Origin: Miscanthus floridulus
Lineage: Eukaryota > Streptophyta > Magnoliopsida > Poales > Poaceae
Direction: 5' to 3'
Length of the DNA: 64,000 bases
Assembly (NCBI RefSeq): GCF_019320115.1
Contig: NC_089581.1
Location: 7,317,707-7,381,706 of the forward strand
Shown: positions 11,289 through 23,022 of the stretch, piece after piece
How positions within the stretch are numbered: position 1 is the first letter of the stretch
Layout: the number at the start of each line of letters is the position of its first letter
Notes under the pieces: model-generated
Database searches by the model: none
What the model was told of the DNA's origin: nothing
The model's input: only the letters and a program-made list of their open reading frames with translations
Position numbers and translations under genes: made by a program

Positions 11289-14200
11289 TGTAGCACCCTC
11301 GGTGTTAAGCATGCATTTAACCTTGACATTGCATGATCATAAGCTTCCATGAGCATGCATGTGCATGAGCATCTCAATTGCTATACCTTTGTTAGCTTAT
11401 ATTTCATGTGTGTTACTTAATTACATTACTTAAGTTAGGGTTTTCATGGAATCAAAGTATGGAATGTGTGTGGAACCATGTGAATGCTTTAAACATGTTT
11501 AGAATAGCATAAGGAACAACTTTGGTATTCATGGCTAAGTCGAGTTTAGTCTCTAAGTCATTGATATGGTGTATGTCATCACTTTAAAGTACTATGTTTG
11601 ACCTAGTTTGAACTATGTCATAGAGACTTTGCATGGCAGTGAAACTTTAAGCAAAGTTGTAGTATTTGAGTAGAGCAACAACTTTTATGTTTGGGTCTTG
11701 AGCTAATTCAGTGCATAGCTTAGTCTTTTTGAGCTCACAAAAATCAACAATTCACTGATTTCCAACACTTAGAATTTTTCTAAGTCGTATTCGGTTTACA
11801 GTTTCGTTGGCTCAACTTTGGGCCGATTTTACTCGGTATTGGTTGCGAATTGGAACTTGATCCTTTAATAGAAGTTGAAGATGGTATTTAGGGCTTCAAC
11901 TTTTGTTAAGATAGTTTTCGTTTTTGAGCCACGGTTTAGGAGTTTGAACAATGTCAAGTTGCGCTGTCAGTCGGACTATCGAGCGCTGATGACCTTACTG
12001 AATTGTGCTACAGTGATCGACCGGCTTCAGACAGTGAGCTCCACGTGGAGGCCGCGCGTCACCGTCGACGCGCCCAGTCAGGCCACGTCGGGCCGTAGCT
12101 CGCCAACTCAAGCACGCGCTCGCCCGTGACCTCTCCGCGCCCTCAGTTCCACTGCTTGTTTCTCCTTCGCCTTCCCGTAGCGCCGCAACGCCGCAGCAAC
12201 TCCACAGCAGCTCCGCCGACGCCATTGCCGGCCTTGGCTTACGCCGTGTCTCTCCTCTGTGACCACAGCAGCCCTGTCGTTCTCCCACCATCCCACCGCA
12301 ACCGCCCTGCTAGCTAGAAGCGCTTGGTAAGGCCTCAGCGCCGCGCACAGACACGCTGGAGTTCCGCCGCCGAGCTCCGTCGTCATGGCTGCACCACCTC
12401 TGTCCGTTGTTTGCCGTGATAGTGGTTGAGATAGCTTCGCCATAGTCGGTATAGTCTTGGCCGAGCCATAGATCGAGCTTCCATGGCCAGCTCCGGCGTC
12501 TCACCGTCGAGCCGCGCCGTCGCCCCGCCATGAACGCCGCCATCGTGCTTAGCTGCGTTAATCGGTCCAATTAGCTAGCTTGTTGTGTTCGCAAGGTCTT
12601 GGTGATCGTCGTAGTACCGGTGACGTCGCCAGAAAAGCTCGCCGCCGGCGAAGTCCGGCCGAGCGGCGTCGCGCATTCGTCGCTGCTCTGTTTTCGTGCT
12701 CTATTTTCGGTCGCTACATGACCCAGTTCAAATAAAGATAGTTCATTTGTTCAGATTTGAATGCCTACTTTGGAAAATCATAGGTGGAGTTCTAGAGGTC
12801 CAATTTTAGTGAACCAAATTGTGATGTGTTCCTTATGAAGTGTAGTTTTTTATAAAAATATGAAATGTGCAGTTTCTTGTATTTCTCTTGGTGATTAAAA
12901 TGTATTTAAATAAGTGCTTTTTAAATGTTAGTAAACTTGTAAAATAGATATCTTGAGCTAGAAAAGTGATAAAATTGTGATTCTAAGTTTGTTGGTCTTG
13001 TGTTGACATGCTCTAGCTAGAAAAAAATATATATAATATGTTGTTTGACACTTTTCTATAGGGTTTATTATTTTCACTAAAATCAACCTTACTAGCTTGT
13101 CATTTTTGTAAAGAATATTTTACTTGGTAAAATGGCATGAAACTTTTACAGTAGTCTTGTGGTAGCACTTTGAGGTCACTGTAATTTTCTGAGAATTTAT
13201 TATGCACATTTGGTATAGGTTTATTATTTAACCTAATTATCTAAATAAATTAATAAATGCAATTAAATAAATAGTTTGGGCTTTGCCATTATGTTTTATT
13301 GAGTGTATTTGATGCCCCTGAACTGTTGGTGTACTTGGTGGTGTCAAATTTTGAATGCTTACATGTAGTAGAAATATTGTCGCTTTATAATTCGATTTAA
13401 CATGTTTCCGGACAGATTCTGTTGCTTGTTATGTTGCATAGTCAAAATGATGTTTTCTATAGAAATAGTTAATAACAAAGTTGTAGATAACTTATGTATC
13501 TAGCTCCTATTAAAATTTGGTGGCATTTGGCCTAGTAGTTTAGGAGTTACAGTCGTTCAAAGTTGGATCACAGTTTTGCTTGCTCTCTGTCTTGTGAGGA
13601 CAGATTTCTGTTATTATGTGATTTCGACCTGGTAAAATTTGGAATCATGCCTTGAGGTCTGAAAGTAAATTGTGGGAAATTTCATAAGCTTTCCAAATTA
13701 TCTTGTTGCATATCATTTGGATAAATATAACTCCAGTTATGATATAAACTTGTAACTGTCATGTGTAACTTAGATATTGCTTTGTGTGAAATTTGTAAAT
13801 AACTAGAGAAGATATATGCACCTACTAGGTAAATAAGGAGTTAGCATTGTTATCATTTTGCTACTTAACATCATTGTCGCAGCATGTACATTCCTTATCA
13901 CATCCTCCGTGATCCATCTTATGCATTCATGGTACTTATTTATGCATATGCATGCAATAGGTGCAACCGAGGGAATCACTCTAGTGGAGCTCGACGCCGA
14001 GCCGCAGGAGGAGCATCAGGAAGTTCAGCACCTGGAGGTTCCCGGAGAAGGAGAGCCTGAAGCCGATCACCTTCCCGAGTGCCCCGATCACCAGCCTTCG
14101 ACGTTTGTGAAAGGCAAGCCCCGGAGCATTATAAGTCTCCCTACTTTATTAATGTCACCTAAAGTTATTCGTATTGATGCATTACGTGACAGGAGTTGTT

Positions 14201-15606
14201 TGGAAACACTTGCTACATATTACCTTTCCTTGACCAGAAATATCTACCATGAATCCTATTTAAGTCCAGGAACGTGTATTATGCTTAGCTATGCTTAGAC
14301 CGGTAGAAGTCGGGTGATTTCCTGTCACCTACGAGCTATAGGTGATAACTTGATCATGGTTGGCTATATGGTGCTATCGTGGAACATAACCTAGTATGGT
14401 TGAATAAATGGAGACCGGGCAGAGTCATATATATGGTATTGTAGTGATTCCGTCTGTGTCATTTAAGGACCGGCCGTTGGAGGTCATCTTGTCATGTTGA
14501 ACGCAACCTCTCACATAGTTGGCCGGATAAGTCGTTCCGACCGCGAAGCCGAGTAGCTCAATTCAGGCCAGGACCACAAGCGGTAAAAGTGCGCACTCTG
14601 GATGGTAGTAAGGATGTGCAGAGAGCCATTGACGTAAGCCCAAGGGCGGGTTAGAGTCCCGATCACCCTTGGCAGAGTGGTTCTCTGATTGTGCGGCGCT
14701 AGTCGTACCCGCGAATTTAGTTCCTGAGTTGTACCAAAGGTGACCTAAGGCGACTAATGATCTGGTCTGCCTAGGTGTGTGTTAGGAATAATTCCTCAGC
14801 TAGGTAGGAATCGATTCGAATCGTCGTCTCTCCCGGATAGTGAGAACTTGACTTGAGTACACTTCATCGTAGTAAATGATGGAAATGATGGTTATGAGAT
14901 TATGCAAGAACTCAACTAGATATGGTTATTATTGTGATGACTTAATGGTACCAACATGTTTGGCACAGGATAGTTGATAATCTAGTATGAGATAGGATTA
15001 ATAACTGGTGATTCACAATTAAAGAGATGTTGGATAACTTATGCTTTTTCTGCAAATAATGCCTACCAGCTCTACTTATAAAGCCTTGCATGCTCCTTGG
15101 TGTCTTAGTATATTAGTTGGACGGGTAAGTCTCGCTGAGTACCTTCTCGTACTCAGGGTTTTATTCCCATTGTTGCAGATAACGTTATGTATCATGGCTA
15201 CTACAAGAACTGTCTTGCTCCTACTGTGGATGAGGACTAGGACCATGGGCAATGGTCATTCTATATTTCATCTCACCTTTGTGCTTTTGGTTGGAGATAA
15301 CTATGACACTGGCTTTGTATTAAACTACGTGTGACGTTGATGTTAAACTACTTTGCTTCCGCTACTTTCAAACTTGGTTTGTAATAATTATTCAAACTCT
15401 GATGTATGAGACCTATTTGTGAACTATGATGTAACATGTGACTGGTGGTGTTGAATCTCTACGATCTTGGTTTGTATGTTGGTTGTTTGAGATCCTTCAC
15501 GATTTCGTTGGACTACTGGGTTTATATGGGCTCAAGTATGACGGTTTGATCGCTTCGGTGATTGCTATTGTACTTGTGCTCTTATAAATTGGACGGTTCT
15601 GTGACA
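11289..15606 (+). repeat. X2: solo LTR of a Tekay/Del-like retrotransposon (4318 bp)
   Basis: Starts TGTAGCACCCTCGGTGTTA and ends GGTTCTGTGACA, with perfect 5-bp target duplications CCACT at 11284-11288 and 15607-15611. The ends match the LTR family of X1 (TGTAATACCCTCGGTGTTA...TTCTGTCACA). No primer site, polypurine tract or coding region is present, so it is one LTR left by LTR-LTR recombination. Small frames inside it have no recognisable product. Confidence 0.9.
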
Positions 15607-18500
15607 CCACTCTCTTCATTTCCGCGTTGCGCGCCCTCACGCGCCGCTGTGGCCTCGCACCGGACCCACAGCAGTCGTAGTGCCCCGCCACCGCCCCGGA
15701 CGACGTTGCTCCACCTTCATTGCTCATCTGCCCAGACTCATGTCGTTTCACCTCCGTGCCGGGCCATCAAGCCCCGCCGTGGTCGTGCGGGCTCCCGTGC
15801 CAACCGCCATGCCATGGGCCGCGCCTCGGGCCTTGTCGTCGGTGACCGCGTGCGGCCGGGTCTGTCGCTGCCCCGCGTCGTCTCCCCACCACCGGCGGGT
15901 GCGTAGGTGGCCGGGATTTGGCCAGCCATGTCCATCCCGTGCCTCCTCTCTGTGTGCTATGTTTTGAGGAAGGAGAAAAGGTGAGAATGTGTTAATAGAA
16001 GCCTTTCCCGGGGTCTCGTAGTGAAACACATGACTTAAATAAATAGTGTTGATATCCGGTGGGGAAATTAAGTAAAAGTACAGGGATCTATTCACAATAT
16101 GGTGCCACCACTGCTGGGCTCGCCCGCGTGGGCCGACCGCTTTCGGTTTGCTGGGCCATGGTCTATGCACTTGGGCCGACCGCGTCAGTTACCGCCGCGC
16201 GTCCACGCTGGGCCGTCGGCCGCGCACCGCTTGGGCCAGCCTAGTGCCACACTGCCTGGGTTGCTCGTCGGTTCGGCCTGCTGCGCGCCTGGCAGCGCCC
16301 CTGGACCGCGTACGCCGTTCCATGCTGGGCCGAGTTTGATTGACGTCGGCCCGTTTCGACTTTTAGAGCAATTTATAAGTTAGTTTAAAAGGTAAAGTTG
16401 TAAAATCAATATAAAATATCATAGGAGTCCAAAAATGGTGAAACCAATTTTGTTAGTCTCCTAAAATCATGATCTACCTGTTAATATATTTTGTCTACAT
16501 AGTTTGATAATATTCTTGGAAGCTATATAATTAAATTAAGGAACTTAATATTGTAAAAAGATAACTTGTAGGAATTGTTGTGATAAATTGGTAATAGTAT
16601 TGGATCTGAAACTTTTACAGTAGGCTCCTAGCAATATTAGGTACTCACTATAATTTTTGTAGCTCAATAATAATTAGTTTGCTAGGTAGATAATGATGTT
16701 CTATTTTGAATAATGATTAAATCGATAGAATGAAATAAAGAAACAACTTGGGTTGTATAACAAAAATAATTGTGGGAAATAACGCCTTACTCGAGAACAT
16801 GGGTATGTATCCTAAGTACGGTCATCGTTAGAACTAGCTCATTAGCTTATAAGGCGTGATCGGATTTCTAAGCATTTCGGCTGTCGTTTATTATTTACAT
16901 CTATGTATTTGCATCAATGCATATCATATAGGTACGATGATGGGTCAATGGATCAATTGAAGGATGATTGGGAATCCGAAGATGGTGTAATGGTATTCTC
17001 TCCAGGAGATGATGCAATAGGCTTTTTATTCAGTTGATGGTGGATGATCTGAAGATGCAGATACTAACTTTTTAATATATATCCTACCCAAGCAAACCCC
17101 GGTGCATAGCCCCTACTTTTCTACGGTTTAAATTATATTTGTGTATTAAGTTTTAAGGAGTTGAATAAAACCCACTTACATATATATATCTTTATCTCAC
17201 GAGTCTTACTAGTATGACAGATCATGTAGATTGTTATGCTATAGGACTCCGGTAGAAGTTGAGTGATTGCCTGTCACTCGTGAGAGATAGAAAATATATT
17301 ACTGTATTATTATCACTTGGAAAATATAAATGGTGGAAAGGAAAAATGGTGACCGGGTAGGGATATGGTCTGGGTATTTGTGGGTGTAAGAGGTTGTGTC
17401 ACTGTGGACATGGGGCATGGCTTGGTTACACTGCTTTCCCTGTCTATGTTGGTCAAGGACCGGCCGTTGCATAAGACGCTAGGCAAGTCACAGATTTATT
17501 ATCCTGAGCACATACTTGTGTATGGGCGCTTAGAAGACTTGTTGCTCTCTTGTCGTGGGTTTCGGCTCTTTCTGGACCGACTGTCAGGGTTTTGTTTTGG
17601 TGGAGGAGGTCCTTGCATCGCACTGAGTCCGAGACTTAGGGGTGGGGGCTTAGAGTCCTAGTTTGTACGGGGACCTAGGACCCCAGGACAGGAGGGTGGT
17701 GTATTGGTCCTGCTTGTGCCTGGGGTACAAGCGGGGCGTGTGTTTTTGGGGTACCCAGCTAGACACATTGGTTCGCGAATCACCGTCAAGTCGGTACGAC
17801 TTGTCTTAACTCTAGCACCGTAGTAATAACTGAAAGATGAAAGATGGAAAGAAAAGGAAATCTAATTGCTTACCACCTGCTTAAAAGTAGTACAGGTGCT
17901 TACATAGAATGGTTAGTTAATGAACCAATGCGGCTATTAATAAAAATCAATTATAAGGACGCACGCTTAGTAATGCTTCCTGCAAATGCAATAAACTCAC
18001 AAGTCAGATAGCCTTGCATATTCTTGAAGTCTTTTCTTTCCTCCTATCGGTTAAGTCTTACTGAGTACAATTGAGTACTCAGGGTTTTATTCCCCCTGTT
18101 GCAGGTGACATGTGGATGCTAGAGCTGACTCTTGTGTGTGGATTCCTCCTGGTAGGCTCAGAGAGGATTTCCTTTACGCTGTGATCATAGTTTTTATTTA
18201 TAACTCTCATCAAATGTTTTATAAAGGAAAGTTTTTCTAATCTGTTGTCATAGTTTACATATCAATGTTTCACCATGCCATGAATAGATAATTATTTCCA
18301 CTGTAATTCTGATCACATGTTTATATTCTGCTGTTACATTGAATTGTTCATAACTCTGATAATATGGGTACATTCCGCTGTTATAATAATAAATGTTATA
18401 CTCAGATGTACATGTAAAGTCATGTAAGAAATAGTTAAGAATGATGTAAGTTTTATTCTCTCATTTGTGATCCTGATGAAAAATATGGATTTTTGGGTTC

Positions 18501-19307
18501 TGTTGACACCGTTTTTTGTGCGTGATGGTGATCGGAGTGGATTAATCGGTGAGGGGAAGGTTACTGTGTACTTTGATAGCCGATGGAAGCCAGCTTGTAA
18601 AGATAGTTGCCGATAGCTGGTGGTGGTCGATGGAAAGGTTGGTTTGGATTCGGGCGTTGCCGATGAAGTTAGAGGTGTTATTGTCGATGCCGATGAGAGG
18701 AGATTTGAAGACTACTGCCGATGAAACAGGGAATATGCCGATGAAGGAAGGCTTGAAGATTACTGCCGATGAAATAGGGAGTATGCCGATGGGAAGGAGG
18801 ACGGTGATATTTCCATCGTAATTGAGGCGGACAGGGAAATAGATAGAAGTTGATTTCCTTTTTTATATTAGTTAGAGTATGATTCATGTAAGAGTCACGT
18901 GTTTCCCTAGATATGGGATTGGTGTCCTAGTTGTGTTTGGTTGTGTCTCTTTAGATCAGGGTATAAATATGGAGTAAGGGGCAATGTAAGAAAATATATC
19001 AATCAATATCAAAACCAACTTTTACTCCTATTTGCATCTACTTTTCGGCGACTTCGTCAATTTGCATACTTTTTTTTACGAGTTCTCATTGATTCGGCGA
19101 GCTGCATCGCTTCAGTGCGATCTTCGGCGATTCTCGAGTTCCGCGTGAGCACCTCTTGGCCGTGACTTCCGGGCGTATCGCTGTTGTCAGGACCAAAGTG
19201 TTCGTTTCTTCATCCTTGTCGATTAGCAGGTCAAATCGACTGGCACGCTTTGGATATCGATTCGGGTATTAGCCCTTTGTGTTTGCAGATCCACTTTTGC
19301 ATCAACA
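18501..19307 (+). repeat. 5' LTR of element A (807 bp)
   Basis: Begins TGTTGACACC and ends ATCAACA. A TATA box TATAAATA is at 18962-18969, a plausible promoter for the genomic RNA. It contains several copies of GCCGATGA-type short motifs between 18600 and 18800. No difference from the 3' LTR was found; the constant offset of 11,555 means no indels. Confidence 0.95.
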
Positions 19308-19314
19308 CATCTTT

Positions 19315-19332
19315 TGGCACGCCCGGTGGGAC
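19315..19332 (+). promoter_or_regulatory. Primer-binding site of element A
   Basis: TGGCACGCCCGGTGGGAC lies seven bases after the 5' LTR and begins with the TGG expected opposite a tRNA CCA end. Element B has a near-identical site. It is not the initiator-Met site used by Y. I do not assign the tRNA. Confidence 0.75.
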
Positions 19333-19344
19333 CAATCAATCAAT

Positions 19345-22300
19345 ATGTTCAATTCCGAGATCGATCCAGGGAACATCATCGCAGTATCAGAAGAAGATCT
19401 CAAGGAAGAACAGAGGCAAGCTATGGAAAAGGCTGTAGAAGAATACAAGCAGCTTTGTCTGAGATCGTTTAGCTTGAACAAGAGTGGACAAGTCATCCAG
19501 AAGCAAGATTTGCCGTTACCTCGGCAGGTTACCTTTGACTCCAATCCTGGTAAACTTCAAGAGATGGTTAATTCTGCAGTAAATCATGCTTTGATTAATC
19601 ATTCCAATGTGCTGTCCAATACTGTTCATAATGCTGTGGTTCGAACTCTCAAAGAGGGACAAGTGGCACCACATTACGTCGGGCCTGCCTATCATCAGCC
19701 AGAGCCAGCATCTGTAAAAACTCCATCGGTTCCTTCGGCCGTTGCGGGTACAGAAGTTACTTCCCCTCCAGTATTGGCAGGCTCACCTAATATACAATCT
19801 ACACCGATACAATCAGATCAGGTGTTACCAGGAGGGCGAGTTCAGCTTAATACAGATCTATCGGCATCAGCTATGTCAGGCCCTGTGTCTCAGAATAACC
19901 AGATTCCTACTAATTGGTGGGGATATGGCATGCCTCCAGAGTCATCTGCTTTCAATCCTAGATTACCTCAAGTATTTGATGCAGCAGGAAGAGCGCCTTT
20001 ATCATCGGCCGTTTCGCCGATGGCTCAAGTGCCTCAATATGCCGCAACTACTTCTGTGCAACCAACTCCAGGAGGTTTCCAGATGCCTATGGTTCAAACA
20101 TTCAATTCAAGTCCATCGGCGAGCTTACTGCCGATGCAGCAGAAAGCCCCTGCTACAAGTCAAACTGGGGTTCAGTTCATGCCTCAAACTGGTTATAATT
20201 ATCCAACAATATCAGCAAATTACCAGCCATCGGTAAGTTTTGTACCGATGAGTTCTAATAATGATTGGTCAGGACAATTACCTGTTCAGCATACAGTTCA
20301 GCGAAATCAGCAGGTCGCAGGGATTCAACAAGGTCATATGCAAGCTGGTTTCCAGAATCAAGCATCGGCAGCTCAGCCGATGAATCCTTTCCAACAGGTT
20401 AATGGACCACAAGTAACGGCAAATATGCCGATTGCTGGAGATCGTGGGCCACAAAGATATGTGGAGGGATGTCAGCAGGTACCTCCGGTAGAAGTTCAAC
20501 CAGTTCGTCAGCAGGAGGCTGATGCTTTTTGGGCCGATAAGATAGCAGAAATTATGAAGGATCAGTTTGGGATAAAGCCCAAGGTCAATACGTATTCTTA
20601 TCGGACTCCGTATCCTCCTGCATACGATTTAATTCCTCTCCCAAATCGGTACAAGGTACCGGATTTCACTAAATTCTCTGGGCAAGATGATACATCAACA
20701 ATGGAACATGTCAATCGCTTCATTATTCAATGTGGAGAGGCAGCTAACAGAGATGAGTTAAGAGTTCGATTATTTTCATCATCTCTGTCTGGATCAGCAT
20801 TTACATGGTTCATTTCATTGCCACCAAATTCTATTATTACTTGGGTTGATCTAGAAAAACAATTCCATAAGTACTTCTTTGCTGGAATCCATGAAAAGAA
20901 GCTTACCGATTTAGTAAAATTGAAACAGCGTAATGATGAATCGGTAGAAAGCTTTGTACAAAGGCTACGAGATGTAAAAAATAAGTGCTACAGCCTGGTG
21001 CTGGATGATCGGTAGCTTGCCGATTTGGCTTTCCAGGGGTTATTGCCACATCTTAAGGACAGATATGCTTCTCAGGAGTTTGAAAGCCTCAGTCATCTTG
21101 TGCAAAGGATCTCTGATCAGGACACTAGGGTTTTTGAACCTAAAAAGAACTGGAGTAAAAAGGTATCATTTGTTGAAGAGGTAGGAGATTCTGACTCTGA
21201 TGAAGAACCAGTTATCGGCTTAGCTGAGTGGGTTAAGAATAAAAAGCCGATATCATGTCCCTTTGGTCAAAAAGAGCCAGAAAAGTTTACCTTTGATATC
21301 ACCAAGGCCGATAAAATATTTGATCTTCTGCTTCAAGAGGGCCAAATTAAGCTGTCACCTAATCACGTGATTCCATCGGCAGAAGAGTTGAAGAAGATTT
21401 TGTACTGCAAATGGCACAATGCAACTTCACACAGTACAAATGAGTGCAAGGTATTCAGGCAACAGTTACAATCGGCTATTGAATCTGGGAGAATTAAGTT
21501 TGGTACTTCCAAGACCCAGAAGCCGATGAAAATTGATCAACACCCTTTTCCAGCAAATATGTTGGATGCCAAAGGAAAGACCAAGGTATTGACATCAGAA
21601 GCTGCTGAGAAAAACGCGTCAGTAGACCCCCAACATCGGATAACTACCGATGATGCAAAGAGTAAGGGTTTGCTAGGGGAAAGCAGTAGTTCCAAAAAAC
21701 CTCCTCGACCTGGCATTGTGATTACTCATCGAAGGCAGCAGGAGGGTTGGCGTCAACGTAATGACCGATATCGGCAACAGCAAGAAATGAGACGTCAGGA
21801 AGAGTGGAATCGACATAAAGATCATTGGAGATGTCCGTTCTTCATCCATTGCTGGGAAGAAGATATAAAATTGCCGACTGTTGAAAATTGCCCTGAGTGT
21901 AACGGTTATTACGGAGTCTATCGTTCAGAAAGGATGTTTCAACGTGGTAATCAGGGTTTGTCTATCAACGAACCGATCAGAGGCAGAGCATCAGTGCATG
22001 ATCGGCTGGGGGGCAGACTTAGTGTACATGAGAGGCTTGGTAAACGCGCTGGATATTTTCCAAGGAATCAAGAGGAGCTTGAGGAGATGGCAAACGCAAG
22101 AGTTCCCGATGAGGAGATATTCTACAGGGACCCTAATATACGTCGTGTAGAATCAACTAGGACTTGTTATCAGCCAGTTTGGAAAACCAAGTTTCCTCGA
22201 TGGTGCCCAGAGGGTCTGACAAAGACGCAGAGGAGGAGGATGCAACGTGAGCGTCAGGAGGATTTATACCAGGAGGAAAATTCCTCCAATGAAAAGCCTG

Positions 22301-23022
22301 GTCATCAGCAGTGGCAGGTAAAACACAAAAATAAGGGTCCATCGGCAGATGTTAATATGGTATTCATGTTGCCGATGGAGTTTTTGGCACTATCTGATAA
22401 TGAGGAAGAAGTTGTTCTCTCTGATCAAGTAGCTCAGTTAACACTAGATCCAATGATGGCCGTTTTTGAGAAACCTACCGATGACGAGAGACAGCATCTT
22501 AAGGCTTTATTTGTGAAGGGCAGAGTTGATGGGCAGCCTGTGTCTAAGGTACTTATTGATGGAGGGGCTGCGATTAATATTATGCCTTATGTGATGTATC
22601 GGAAACTTGGTAAGGGGGATCAAGACTTGACCAAAACCGATATGATGTTGAAAGATTTTGAAGGCAATGTGTCACCGGCTAAAGGAGCAGTGTGCGTGGA
22701 ATTGACCATCGGCAGCAAAACCTTGCCAACGACGTTCTTTGTTATCAACGGCAAGGGTGCATATAATCTGCTTCTAGGGAGGGATTGGATTCATGCTAAT
22801 TGCTGTGTTCCTTCTACAATGCATCAATGCCTCGTACAGTGGATTGGGGATAAGATTGAGATCGTCCCTGGTGATTCTTCTTATATCATCGCATCGGCAG
22901 AATCAGATACTTATGAGCGAACTAAATGCATATCAGGAGAAGCTTGGGAAAAAGAGTTCCTTAGAGTTGCTGATTATGAAATTCCACCGATCCAAGCAGT
23001 CGGTTCTGAAGAGGAGTTTTAA
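19345..23022 (+). CDS. gag-pro: Element A gag-protease with one in-frame amber stop
   Basis: Structural protein and aspartic protease of element A. ATG 19345 opens a frame that reaches TAA at 23020-23022, interrupted only by TAG at 21013-21015. The N-terminal ~400 residues are rich in Gln, Pro and Ser. The retrotransposon Gag domain follows (AFTWFISLPPNSI, WVDLEKQFHKYFFAG, ESFVQRLRDVK) and continues past the TAG (LADLAFQGLLPHLKDRY). Cys/His-rich segments are CKWHNATSHSTNEC and HCWEEDIKLPTVENCPEC. The protease has VLIDGGAAINIMP, catalytic Asp near residue 1072, with DGG instead of the common DSG or DTG, and NLLLGRDWI near the end. A polar, charged linker separates Gag from protease. Read as two ORFs it is 19345-21015 and 21016-23022. 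Confidence 0.92.

Noticed and set aside
10659..11377. Long overlapping open frames on both strands (up to 199 aa)
   Set aside because: They lie in a GC-rich part of Y LTR1 that recurs in LTR2 near 35046. All six frames are open by composition, and the proteins are Arg/Ser/Ala-rich with no domain.
12600..13860. Possible genes in the AT-rich centre of X2
   Set aside because: It lies inside a bounded solo LTR, has no ORF of note and resembles intergenic LTR sequence.
15562..16383. Open frames of 94-140 aa, repeated at 35428-35752
   Set aside because: They are the same LTR segment of element Y in two copies; substitutions between the copies do not spare any one frame.
18549..18821. 90-aa frame, also at 30104-30376
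   Set aside because: It lies inside the two LTRs of element A and starts within U3-like sequence; repeated GCCGATGA motifs keep it open.
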